A stretch of DNA of 44,799 nucleotides from Chloroflexota bacterium. Its GTDB lineage: Bacteria > Chloroflexota > UBA11872 > UBA12225. Below are positions 14,601 to 22,302 of the stretch, piece by piece. A program made the translations under genes and the position numbers. Numbering within the stretch: position 1 is the stretch's first letter; each line of letters begins with the position of its first letter. Under the pieces are notes generated by a model that saw only the letters and a program-made list of their open reading frames with translations, searched no databases and was not told the origin of the DNA. The DNA lies in the NCBI GenBank assembly GCA_030447525.1, contig JAUJOR010000004.1, positions 148,600 through 193,398 of the forward strand, written 5' to 3'.

Positions 14601-16121
14601 TTACCCAGCCCCCGGCCGCCCGCCGCCGGGCCGGGGCGCCGGCCGCTGATTGGGACGGCCCAGGAGCGAGACGGCCAGGGCCGCCAGCGTCAGCGCCGTA
14701 GCCCCGGCGAAGACGAAGCGGAAGCCGGCCATCATCGCCTCCGGCGGGGCCAGCACGGCGCTGGGCGCCCCGGAGACGCCGAGCACCACGGCCGACCATG
14801 TCACCCCGGCAACGGTCTGGCCGAGCGACTGGCCGAGGTTACGCGTCAGGGCCTGGAAGCCCCCCACCAGGCCCAGCCGGTTGGGGGGCACCGAGCCGAA
14901 CAAGGCGCTGCTGTTGGGCGATTGGAACAGGGCCACACCGACGCCGACCAGGACGAGACGGGCGGCTGCAAGCACGGCCGGGCCGCTGGCCGGCAGGAAG
15001 ACCAGGGTGGCCAGGCCGGCGGCCTCCAGGAGCAAGCCCACCGAGGCCAGCAGGCGCACGCCGAAGCGGTCGGAGAGCGCCCCGCTGATCGGGGCGATGA
15101 ACACCACCGTGGCCGGGATGGCGATCAGCAGCACGCCAGACTGTTCCACCGGGACGCCCAGCACCAGCTGGTAGTAGAAGGGCATCAGCAGCACAACCGT
15201 GGAAATGGCCAGGAACCCCAGAAAGGCAGACACCGTGGCCGCCGTAAAGGCACGGTTGCGGAACAGAGACAGGTCGACCGTGGGCTGGGCGACGCGCCGC
15301 TCCACCCACACGAACGCCCCGGCCGCGGCGGCGCTGGCGGCGAACACCCCCAGCGTCGACGGGCTGGCCCAGCCCCACGTCGTCCCCTGGCTGAGCCCCA
15401 GCAAGAGAGTCACCACGGTCAAGGGAAATAGCGTCGCCCCGACGACGTCAAAGCGCTGGGTGCGGTCCACCGGGGAGGGGCGCAACAAACGCCACCCGAT
15501 CAAGGCGGCGACGGCGCTGATCGGGACGTTGACGTAAAACGCCCAGCGCCAGCCAAAGTAGGCCGTGATCAAGCCACCGATGAGGGGCCCGCTGAGCAGC
15601 CCGGCGGAGACGACTGAGCTGTTGATGCCGAGGGCCCGGCCGCGCTCCTGAGGGGGAAAGACCTGTGTCAGGAGGGCACCGGTGTTGGCCTGTACCAGGG
15701 CACCCCCGACCCCTTGCAACACGCGGGCGGCGATCAGCCAGTGGACGGATGGGGCCAGCCCACACAGGGCAGACGCGGCCCCGAAGAGGAGAAATCCACC
15801 CAGGAAGACCTCACGGCGCCCCACCATGTCGGCCAGCCGCCCGGCGGGGAGGAGCAGCCCGGTTATGCACAGGACGTAGCCCAGCACGATCCACTGCGCC
15901 AGCACCAGCGTGACCCCCAGCTCACGGGTCAGCACCGGGAGGGCGACGTTGACGATTCCCGAATCCAGGGTAACCATGTATACCCCGGCGCCGACGACGA
16001 ACAGGACGCGCCACTTATAGCTACCGGACTCTCCCGGGGGGCTGCCGGGCTGAGAGCGAGCGCCAACGGACGGCAGGGGCGGCTGGGGCGTCACGCCCGG
16101 GGCGGCGGCCGAGGCCATCAA
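14601..16121 (-). CDS. MFS drug exporter, DHA2 (EmrB/QacA) type
   Basis: A proton-driven multidrug efflux pump of 506 residues. After a disordered Pro/Ser/Gly N terminus (about 1-35) come some 14 hydrophobic segments. DHA2 hallmarks are visible: motif D1-like LDSGIVNVALP in the first helix (with the membrane Asp), motif A GRLADMVGRREV between helices 2 and 3, the QANTGALLTQVFPPQERGRA region, and motif C SGPLIGGLI in helix 5. The C-terminal tail is rich in Pro/Gly. No TetR or MarR regulator adjoins it. Start may be 16121 or the next ATG at 16118. Confidence 0.9.
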   Translation of the reverse strand: MMASAAAPGVTPQPPLPSVGARSQPGSPPGESGSYKWRVLFVVGAGVYMVTLDSGIVNVALPVLTRELGVTLVLAQWIVLGYVLCITGLLLPAGRLADMVGRREVFLGGFLLFGAASALCGLAPSVHWLIAARVLQGVGGALVQANTGALLTQVFPPQERGRALGINSSVVSAGLLSGPLIGGLITAYFGWRWAFYVNVPISAVAALIGWRLLRPSPVDRTQRFDVVGATLFPLTVVTLLLGLSQGTTWGWASPSTLGVFAASAAAAGAFVWVERRVAQPTVDLSLFRNRAFTAATVSAFLGFLAISTVVLLMPFYYQLVLGVPVEQSGVLLIAIPATVVFIAPISGALSDRFGVRLLASVGLLLEAAGLATLVFLPASGPAVLAAARLVLVGVGVALFQSPNSSALFGSVPPNRLGLVGGFQALTRNLGQSLGQTVAGVTWSAVVLGVSGAPSAVLAPPEAMMAGFRFVFAGATALTLAALAVSLLGRPNQRPAPRPGGGRPGAG

Positions 16122-16548
16122 CGGTCGTCTCCGGCGAGCGCGTTCCGGACCTGAGATGGCAGACTGACTTGATCGCCCATTCCTTTAGAGTATCCATTGA
16201 GTCTCTTGTGCCCGACGGGCCACCAGCGCTGAAGAAACTCCAAGCGCCGTACGGCCCAGCCGGTGGAACGATTGGGCGTTCTCTCAGCAATTGCCCCTGG
16301 GCCTGCGGCCCGCCGCCACGGATGAAAATGGCACGACGCACTCAGCCGCCGCCAGTCGCCATCTTCAGGAGAGCATCCATTAGTCTCCATGCCCGCGGCC
16401 CTGGGGCAACGCGCGGGCCGGCAGCCCCCGGCAGGTCCACGCTCGATGGCATGAAGGTTGCTCTTGCATGATATGGGTGTTGCGAGTCCGAGGCTTACGT
16501 GGCTCGTATCCCATAGTTGGTGCGGGATGGGTAGAGGAGGACGTGGAA
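16122..16548. other. 427-base gap before the 72-residue protein
   Basis: No gene is supported. A 7-bp inverted repeat GCCCGCG (16391-16397) with CGCGGGC (16412-16418) has a 14-base loop. The MFS promoter should lie at the left end and that of the next small gene at the right, but I see no confident boxes. Confidence 0.4.
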
Positions 16549-16767
16549 ATGGCGCAGGTAAATGTCAATCCGGGGGGTGATAGCGAGCCGAGATCCAGCG
16601 CGGGCACGAACATGGTCTTGGTGCTCAGCCTGTTGATCTTGATCGTCGTGCTGATTGTGGGCTACTTCGTGCTGTGGCCGATGCTCTCTGCCCAGCCCCA
16701 GGCCCCCGCGGTGAACGTGAACGTACGCTCGTCCGGGATCGTCGACGCCCTCTCGCTCGTCGGCTAA
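16549..16767 (+). CDS. 72-residue single-helix membrane protein
   Basis: A small protein with a polar N terminus (MAQVNVNPGGDSEP), one strong hydrophobic helix at about 24-46 (VLVLSLLILIVVLIVGYFVLW) and a C-terminal tail containing VNVNVRSSG. No family recognised. The ATG at 16549 has AGAGGAGG 8 bases upstream, a good ribosome binding site; upstream in-frame starts are less likely. It precedes the dioxygenase gene by 53 bases in the same direction and may be cotranscribed with it. Confidence 0.6.
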   Translation: MAQVNVNPGGDSEPRSSAGTNMVLVLSLLILIVVLIVGYFVLWPMLSAQPQAPAVNVNVRSSGIVDALSLVG

Positions 16768-16820
16768 GAGCCCTTGGGGGACGCTATCATGGGCGGGCGA
16801 TCGATTGGAGGGAGCCGACG

Positions 16821-17804
16821 ATGACGACCACACTCGACCCCCGCCGGCCCCAGGCGGGCGCGGCCTCGCCCGCCCCGGCGGCGCACCCCCCCCAGGGGCG
16901 CCGCCCCCGGCCTCAGCTGGACCCGCAGCGAGCCGCCTGGCTGTACACGACGCGTGCCGTGCAAGCGGATCCGCCTGCAGCGCGGCTCTCGGCCCACCAA
17001 GTGTGCCAATTCCAAGACCAGGGCTGGCTGGCCATCGCCGGGGTGTTTGCCCCGCCGGAGGTGGAGACGGCCAAGACGGCCCTGTCTGACTTCATCCAGG
17101 GACGCATCGTCCCCAAGGACGGGAAGACCCACGTGCAGCAAGAGCCGGCGGCGCGCTTGTTGGACGGCTCCCTGGCGCCGGAGAGCGAAGCGGAGCGCGA
17201 GCTGCGGGTGCGCAAGGTCTTCGACTTCACCCACCACGACCCCCGCCTGCAAGCATTGACCATGCAGCCCCGTCTGCGGCGGCTGTTGGAGCAGCTCGTG
17301 GGACCGGAGAGCCGCCTCGTCCAGGACATGGCCTTGCTCAAGCCCCCGCGTGTCGGCTCGGAGAAGCCGTGGCACCAGGATACGGCCTATTTCGATTGGC
17401 TACCGTTGGGGGGGATCGTGGGCTGCTGGATCGCCCTCGATCAGGCGACCGTGGCCAACGGCTGCATGCAGGTCATTCCGGGGACGCATCTGGAAGGGCC
17501 GGTGGCGCACTTTCATCACCGAGACTGCCAGATCGCCGACGAGCGGGTGCAGGTGCAGCGCGCCGTGGCCGTCCCCCTGGAGCCGGGCGGGGTGTTGTTT
17601 TTCAGCGGCCTGATCCATCACGGGACGCCGCCGAACCGTAGCGCCGACCGGCGCCGCGCCCTGCAGTTCCACTACGCCGCCGCCGAGTGCCGCAACATGA
17701 CCTATCAAGAGCACGCCGACCTCTTCAGCGAGGGCGGCCTGTACGCCGGCTGTCGCGGGTGGGGTGGCAGCGACATCGAGCGGGCGGCCTACCCGACGCC
17801 GTAA
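16821..17804 (+). CDS. Phytanoyl-CoA dioxygenase (PhyH) family protein
   Basis: A predicted Fe(II)/2-oxoglutarate-dependent oxygenase of 327 residues. The iron site is H185-x-D187 in WHQDTAYFDW and a distal His, H267, in SGLIHHGTPPN; an Arg in the following NRSADRRRALQFHY segment should bind 2-oxoglutarate. GCWIALDQATVANGCMQVIPGTH is the conserved core of the family. A Pro-rich, probably disordered N terminus covers about 1-40. The start at 16821 follows GGAGGGAG by 6 bases. The family hydroxylates many small molecules (lipids, compatible solutes, antibiotics); the substrate here is unknown. Confidence 0.92.
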   Translation: MTTTLDPRRPQAGAASPAPAAHPPQGRRPRPQLDPQRAAWLYTTRAVQADPPAARLSAHQVCQFQDQGWLAIAGVFAPPEVETAKTALSDFIQGRIVPKDGKTHVQQEPAARLLDGSLAPESEAERELRVRKVFDFTHHDPRLQALTMQPRLRRLLEQLVGPESRLVQDMALLKPPRVGSEKPWHQDTAYFDWLPLGGIVGCWIALDQATVANGCMQVIPGTHLEGPVAHFHHRDCQIADERVQVQRAVAVPLEPGGVLFFSGLIHHGTPPNRSADRRRALQFHYAAAECRNMTYQEHADLFSEGGLYAGCRGWGGSDIERAAYPTP

Positions 17805-17923
17805 ACCGGGACGCCACAGCCCAGGGCCTGCCGCCGGGGCAACCCGCCCCCGTTTCCACCATCTCGACCAGCCGCCTCACGCGTCAATCCGAACCTGCCG
17901 TCCCAGGGCTATTCTGGCTACCC

Positions 17924-18471
17924 GTGGCCGGTCGCCTGGCCGCCCGTGCCGGCCGGTCCTGGTGGATGTGTGGCCTGATCCTGGCGCTGGGGGCGACCCT
18001 CCCGGCCTGGCTCCCATGGCTCGACCCCCGGCTGGACTTCCGGGCGACGGACGACCCTGCGCCAGTGGCTGTACCTGCATCCCCCTTCGGATGTGGTCGT
18101 GGACGTCGCCCTCCCCGCTGCGCGTCACACCTGGCTGCAAGGGGGCCTGGCCCTCGATCCGGCCGTCTGGCGCGCCCCCACGGGAGACGGCGTCCGCTTT
18201 GTCGCCGCCGTGGCCCCGCTCGATGCACAGGGGCAGCCGGGGCCGCCGGTGATCGTCCTCGACCGCACCGCCAACCCCCGCGCTCGCACGGAGGAGCGGG
18301 ACTGGCTCCCCGTAGAAGCCGACCTCTCCCCCTGGGCCGGGCAGACGGTGCGCCTCACCCTGCGCACCCTGCCCTCTGGATGACCTGACCAACGACTGGG
18401 CCGGCTGGGGCAATCCCGTGGTCGTGGTGCGAGACCAGGCCAGGGCGCGGCCGACGCCCCCGGCCCCGTAG
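17924..18471 (+). pseudogene. Broken membrane protein with C-terminal jelly-roll-like domain
   Basis: Three consecutive reading frames together make a plausible protein end. First, from GTG 17924, a hydrophobic helix (WWMCGLILALGATLPAWLPW) and LDPRLDFRATDDP. Near 18045-18065 the frame shifts by one and continues TLRQWLYLHPPSDVVVDVALP through LEADLSPWAGQTVRLTLRT-like sequence. At 18376-18380 it shifts by one again to DDLTNDWAGWGNPVVVV and stops at 18471. This resembles a C-terminal beta-sandwich found in long Chloroflexota membrane proteins, but I cannot name the family. Both shifts equal one extra base. The bulk of the expected N-terminal membrane domain is absent, so it is a remnant even if the shifts are errors. 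Confidence 0.55.
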
Positions 18472-18715
18472 CGCCCTGTAAGGCGGACGTCGAGCCCCAA
18501 CTCACCGGTGAGCGGGCCGGCTATTAAGGGCTGCCCGGCCGGCCCCGCCCGGTGCCGAATCCACACGTCTCGCGTCTTACGGTGTCGGGGGGACAGTCGG
18601 CCGCGCACGTCGGTCAATGTAGCAGTCGGTAGGTTCGTGGGGCGTCGGGACGCAGTGCGTCACCGGCGGCGCTGCGCTAACCTGCCGGCGTATTCGTAGG
18701 GGAAAGCAATCACGC

Positions 18716-19573
18716 ATGAATCGTAAGTCTTGGATCGCTGTCCTGACGCTCTTTGCCTGCCTGGTCACGGTGTTTCTCGCCCCCAGCGCCTATGCCCTGC
18801 CGCCGCAGCAGTCTTATACCTCGGGGGACGTCGTCGCCTTGCGGGGGACGCCGCACCTGTGGATCGCCGGGGACGACGGGGCGCTGCACTGGGCCGGCGA
18901 CACCCGCGCCCTGGCCAACCGCCCTGTGGACTGGTCAAGCCGGCGCGAGCTGTCCCTAGAAGAGCTCCGCGCCCAGCGCCGGGGCGATCCCTATCTTTCC
19001 GCTGGTTTGCTCAAGGAAGGGGATCCCATCTACCTGGTCAAGTGGGAGAGCGAACAGTCGGTCCCTACGCTGCTGCAGATCCAGTCCATCCCCGACGTGG
19101 AGCTCTTCGGCATCAACGGGAGCAACTACGGCGACTTCGTGCTCGACCGCAACACCTGGCAGGGGCGCTTCGGCCTGAACGTCGACGCCCTGACGCGGGG
19201 GACGCTGGCCCCGGCCGTGGCGCCACCCGCCACGGCCACCCCAGCGGTCACCGTCACCCCCGCCGTCACGCTCCAGGTGCGCGAGGTCGAGCGGCACCAG
19301 ACGGCCCAGTACGAGTACGAATACCGCTTCGAGATCTCCGGCGCGGCCCCTAATGCCCGCCTCTTCGCCACGGTAGAGTTCGAGGAGTGGATCTGCTCCC
19401 CGGAATGTACAGACACCTTCCGCAGCCGGCGCGGCCCCTTCGAGATCGGCACGGCCAACCGCGAGGGGCGCCTGGAGTGGAAAGAGACGCACCCGCCCTA
19501 TAAGGGTTCCACCTACATCTTCACCGATACCCAGGGGAACAGCGTCACCGTCGGCATCGGCAACGACATCTAG
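18716..19573 (+). CDS. Secreted protein of unknown function
   Basis: A 285-residue exported protein. The N terminus is a clear Sec signal (MNRK, hydrophobic LTLFACLVTVFL, cleavage after AYA around residue 27). The mature part has an all-beta-looking region with GDVVALRGTPHLWIAGDDGALHWAGD, then a Thr/Pro/Val linker (about 165-185) and a C-terminal domain with a lone Cys pair (WICSPEC) that may form a disulfide. I do not recognise the fold. It is preceded by a 244-base gap containing the perfect palindrome CTCACCGGTGAG (18501-18512). A GGGGAAAG-type site lies before the ATG. Confidence 0.75.
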   Translation: MNRKSWIAVLTLFACLVTVFLAPSAYALPPQQSYTSGDVVALRGTPHLWIAGDDGALHWAGDTRALANRPVDWSSRRELSLEELRAQRRGDPYLSAGLLKEGDPIYLVKWESEQSVPTLLQIQSIPDVELFGINGSNYGDFVLDRNTWQGRFGLNVDALTRGTLAPAVAPPATATPAVTVTPAVTLQVREVERHQTAQYEYEYRFEISGAAPNARLFATVEFEEWICSPECTDTFRSRRGPFEIGTANREGRLEWKETHPPYKGSTYIFTDTQGNSVTVGIGNDI

Positions 19574-19627
19574 GGACGCCATTCGGTCCCACCCTAGCCT
19601 GCCCGGCCTGACCTGTCGTTCTCAAAA

Positions 19628-19660
19628 AGCCCCGCCCCGGAGGTGCTCCGGGGCGGGGCT
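19628..19660 (-). terminator. Intrinsic terminator of the NIPSNAP gene
   Basis: A perfect 15-bp stem (19628-19642 with 19646-19660) and 3-base loop, followed on the minus strand by TTTTT. The best terminator in the window; it may also help stop the oppositely directed secreted-protein gene. Confidence 0.88.
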
Positions 19661-19731
19661 GCTCATTGGGCGTGGGCAGTGCGCCAGGGCCGGCAACGGG
19701 AGACGCCACCAGGGAGGCGCGCTTGTGAAGA

Positions 19732-20055
19732 TCAGGGGGTGGGGGAGTAATCCGTGGGGCGCATCAGGGTGTTGCGGATACGGGCCACAATCGGGCCGGC
19801 TTCCTCCGTCTTGGCCCGGGCCGCGACCCACTCCGGATCGGTGGCAAAGGCGTCCCACTTACGCTCACGGTCGGCCATGGACTCCCAGCGGATCATCCAG
19901 ATGAGGCGGTTATTTTCCCCGATCACGTCTTCCCAGTAGCCCACCACCGTGATGGCGTGCTTCTCGAACATCTGGCGCGTCACGTCGCGGAAGCGCTGGT
20001 GCAGCGCCGGCAGCCGGCCGGGGACACACTCGTAGATCCGTAACTCGTAGAGCAT
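19732..20055 (-). CDS. NIPSNAP family protein
   Basis: A 107-residue protein of the dimeric alpha-beta barrel (ferredoxin-like) NIPSNAP family: MLYELRIYECVPGRLPAL at the start, then GYWEDVIGENNRLIWMIRWESMADRE and WDAFATDPEW. Family members are small, of unsettled biochemical role. Ribosome binding site GAGAGGCG precedes the ATG. It has its own -10 box and terminator, so it is a single-gene unit. Confidence 0.9.
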   Translation of the reverse strand: MLYELRIYECVPGRLPALHQRFRDVTRQMFEKHAITVVGYWEDVIGENNRLIWMIRWESMADRERKWDAFATDPEWVAARAKTEEAGPIVARIRNTLMRPTDYSPTP

Positions 20056-20099
20056 TCCACGCCTCTCAGCCGGTCCCTACCCTGCCCGGCCCGGGGGCG

Positions 20100-20105
20100 A
20101 TTATA
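20100..20105 (-). promoter_or_regulatory. -10 box of the NIPSNAP gene
   Basis: TATAAT on the minus strand, 44 bases before the ATG, in otherwise GC-rich DNA. The -35 region is poor (CCAGTC). Confidence 0.5.
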
Positions 20106-20209
20106 GTGGATCCCCCCGGCGCGACTGGTGAGCAAACGCACCACCGTGCCCGCGAGCGGGCAGGACGGCGTGCCCCTTTTCTGCGCTGCTGATGCCCCGC
20201 CGGGCACCG

Positions 20210-20229
20210 GGGAATGGTATACTTTTCCC
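20210..20229 (+). promoter_or_regulatory. Dyad operator overlapping the csoR promoter
   Basis: GGGAA-tg-GTATAC-tt-TTCCC is symmetric at 16 of 20 positions. Its centre overlaps the extended -10 element TGGTATACT (20215-20223). Position and G/C-flanked AT core suit autorepression by CsoR, whose known operators are G-tract dyads; this assignment is inferred. Confidence 0.6.
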
Positions 20230-20233
20230 GTGG

Positions 20234-20255
20234 CCCCTCCCCGGGTGGGGAGGGG
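20234..20255 (+). promoter_or_regulatory. Leader hairpin of csoR
   Basis: CCCCTCCCC and GGGGAGGGG form a perfect 9-bp stem with a GGGT loop in the 5' leader, ending 18 bases before the ATG and just upstream of the ribosome binding site. Confidence 0.4.
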
Positions 20256-20273
20256 AAATGACGAGAGGGCAGC

Positions 20274-20639
20274 ATGCCATCCCCAGAGCAGCGCACGCAG
20301 ATCTTGAATCGCCTCAAGAGCGTCGACGGTCACCTGCGGGGGGTGATCAAGATGGTGGGCGGGGACGCCTACTGCATGGACGTGATCAAGCAGCTCCAGG
20401 CGGTGCAGGGGGCCATCGGGCGCGTCAACGCCCTGCTCCTGGCTGATCACCTGGACACCTGCGTGACCACCGCCATCCGAGGGGACGCCCCGGCGGAACG
20501 GGAGCGGGTGATTGGAGAACTGCTGGGCCTGTTCGAACACGGCGCTCGCCTGGAGTCCCCGGAGGTACACCCCGGGGCGGCGCCCGCCGGGGCGTTGATC
20601 GAGGTCACGCCCGGTGCCCGAGACGGGGCCCCCACGTAA
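20274..20639 (+). CDS. csoR: CsoR-type copper-sensing repressor
   Basis: A DUF156-family metal-responsive repressor that releases DNA when Cu(I) binds. The 121-residue protein has C34, H59 and C63, with the spacing of the Cu(I) site of the founding CsoR, on helices LNRLKSVDGHLRGVIKM and IGRVNALLLADHLDTCV. It lacks a DNA-binding domain of standard type, as the family does. A Pro/Gly/Ala C-terminal tail of about 25 residues is longer than usual. AGAGGG is 6 bases before the ATG. A copper chaperone gene follows, which supports copper rather than nickel or formaldehyde sensing. Confidence 0.92.
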   Translation: MPSPEQRTQILNRLKSVDGHLRGVIKMVGGDAYCMDVIKQLQAVQGAIGRVNALLLADHLDTCVTTAIRGDAPAERERVIGELLGLFEHGARLESPEVHPGAAPAGALIEVTPGARDGAPT

Positions 20640-20708
20640 CGACCCGGCGCATGCCGGCATACTTTCGAAGCAGAGACTCAGAGACGCAAGGAAGAAAGGA
20701 TCCACACC

Positions 20709-20930
20709 GTGAGCAAGGTTGTGCTGGAGGTCCCGGATATCTCCTGCGAGCACTGCGCCGGGGCCATTGGCCAGGCGCTGCGGCCACAGGCAGGGGTGCA
20801 GGAGGTGCAGGTAGACGTCCCTAACCAGAAGGTGCACCTGGAGTACGACGAAGGAGTGATCACCCTGGATCGGGTCAAGGAGATCCTGGCCGAGGAGGAG
20901 TATCCCGTCGCCGGCGTCGCTCACGCCTGA
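20709..20930 (+). CDS. copZ: Copper chaperone, HMA domain
   Basis: A 73-residue heavy-metal-associated domain that carries Cu(I) in the cytoplasm. The metal site is C13-E-H-C16 in PDISCEHCAGAIG; the rest matches the beta-alpha-beta-beta-alpha-beta fold. GTG start with AAGGA 8 bases upstream. It is 69 bases after csoR and 7 bases before the aminotransferase gene. The usual third partner, a CopA copper-exporting ATPase, is not in the window. Confidence 0.93.
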   Translation: MSKVVLEVPDISCEHCAGAIGQALRPQAGVQEVQVDVPNQKVHLEYDEGVITLDRVKEILAEEEYPVAGVAHA

Positions 20931-20937
20931 CGGCGCC

Positions 20938-22020
20938 ATGCAGCCCTACCGTTTGCCGCTGGTGCCGGGGCCGGTGCGGGTGCCGGCAGACGTGCTCGCC
21001 GCCCGCGGCCAGGATTACCCTTCGCCGGACCAGGAGGAGGCATTCTTCACCCTCTACCAGCGTACCCAGCAACGCCTGCAGACGATCATGGGCACGGCCC
21101 ACCCGCCGGCGATCATGCTCGGCGAGGCGATGGTGGTGCTGTGGGGGGCGATGAAGAGCTGCATCGTCCCCGGCGACCGCGTGCTGGCCGTCTCCACCGG
21201 CCTCTTCGGTGAGGGATTCGCCGACATGGCCCGCGGTCTAGGGGCAGAGGTGCGCCTGCTGGACTTCGGGGACGACGAGGCGGCTGACCCCCACCGCGTC
21301 GCGGCCGAGGTGCGGGCGTTCCGCCCGCGGATGGTCACCGCCGTGCACTGCGAGACCCCCTCCGGGGTGCTCAATCCCGTGGCCGAGATCGGGGCCGTGC
21401 TCGACCGGCATGGCGTGGAGCTGTACCTCGTGGACGCCGTGGCCAGCATTGGAGGGGCGCCGCTGTCCGTCGACGAGGGGCGCATCGATCTCTGCCTCCT
21501 GGGCACGCAGAAGTGCCTTTCCGCCCCCCCGGACCTGGGCATCGTGGCCGTCAGCTCCCGTGCCTGGGAGGCCGTGGAGCGTGCCGGCTACGCCGGGTAC
21601 GACGCCTTGGGGCCGTTCCGCGACGCCGTCGCCAAGGCCTACTTCCCGTATACCCACTCCTGGCACGCCATGGCTGGCCTGGACGTGGCCTGCCGTCTGC
21701 TCCTCGAAGAAGGGCTGGAGGCAGCGCAGGCGCGCCACGGCCGGGTGGCAGCCCTGTGCCGCCGGCTGGGCCGAGAGATGGGATTGGAGCTGTTCCCCCG
21801 CCACGAGGGGGCCTCCTCCCCCACGGTCACGGCCTTTCTTGTCCCCCAGGGCATAGACTGGGCAACCCTGCAGCGGCGCTTACGCGATCGCGGGCTGGTG
21901 GTGGGTGGGAATTACGGGCGCCTGGCGGGCAAGGTGTTTCGCGTGGGGCACATGGGGACGCAGGCGGACGAAGCCCTGGTGACCGAGGCCATGGGGGTGA
22001 TCGCCGACGTACTGCCCTAG
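20938..22020 (+). CDS. Class V aminotransferase (alanine-glyoxylate/serine type)
   Basis: A PLP enzyme of the AGT/serine-pyruvate aminotransferase group, 360 residues. It begins with the family motif LPLVPGPVRVP, has the PLP-anchoring Asp in LYLVDAVASIGG and the Schiff-base Lys in LLGTQKCLSAPPDLG (about 198). Likely reactions are transamination of glyoxylate, serine or phosphonate-derived compounds; the substrate is not decided by sequence. No ribosome binding site is visible before the ATG, which lies 7 bases after the copZ stop, so translation is probably coupled to copZ. That gene pairing is unusual. Confidence 0.9.
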   Translation: MQPYRLPLVPGPVRVPADVLAARGQDYPSPDQEEAFFTLYQRTQQRLQTIMGTAHPPAIMLGEAMVVLWGAMKSCIVPGDRVLAVSTGLFGEGFADMARGLGAEVRLLDFGDDEAADPHRVAAEVRAFRPRMVTAVHCETPSGVLNPVAEIGAVLDRHGVELYLVDAVASIGGAPLSVDEGRIDLCLLGTQKCLSAPPDLGIVAVSSRAWEAVERAGYAGYDALGPFRDAVAKAYFPYTHSWHAMAGLDVACRLLLEEGLEAAQARHGRVAALCRRLGREMGLELFPRHEGASSPTVTAFLVPQGIDWATLQRRLRDRGLVVGGNYGRLAGKVFRVGHMGTQADEALVTEAMGVIADVLP

Positions 22021-22222
22021 CGCCCCGCCCCTCGCGGCCGCGCCGCCTCACGTATCCTGCCCGAAGTTTATTGAGCGGGTGTGCTACGCCGGCGGCGTCT
22101 TGCCGCTTCCCCACAGCTATTCCCCTGGCGCCCCACAACATCACCGGCCGCTGGAGGTGCGCGCCGCCGAGCGCCGTGAGGCTGTCCCTGCCGGCCGAGG
22201 AATGAAGATCGTATTAACATCA

Positions 22223-22251
22223 TTGACTACTTGATCAATAAGGTTTAGGAT
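22223..22251 (+). promoter_or_regulatory. Promoter of the ABC exporter operon
   Basis: TTGACT (22223-22228), 17-bp spacer, TAGGAT (22246-22251), in an AT-rich island. The spacer holds the palindrome TTGATCAA (22231-22238), a possible operator. The rest of the 282-base gap shows nothing more. Confidence 0.65.
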
Positions 22252-22302
22252 GGGCCGGCCCTGGCGTTGACCGCAGCGGGCTGAGGGGAGAGCTCCCGGC
22301 CG

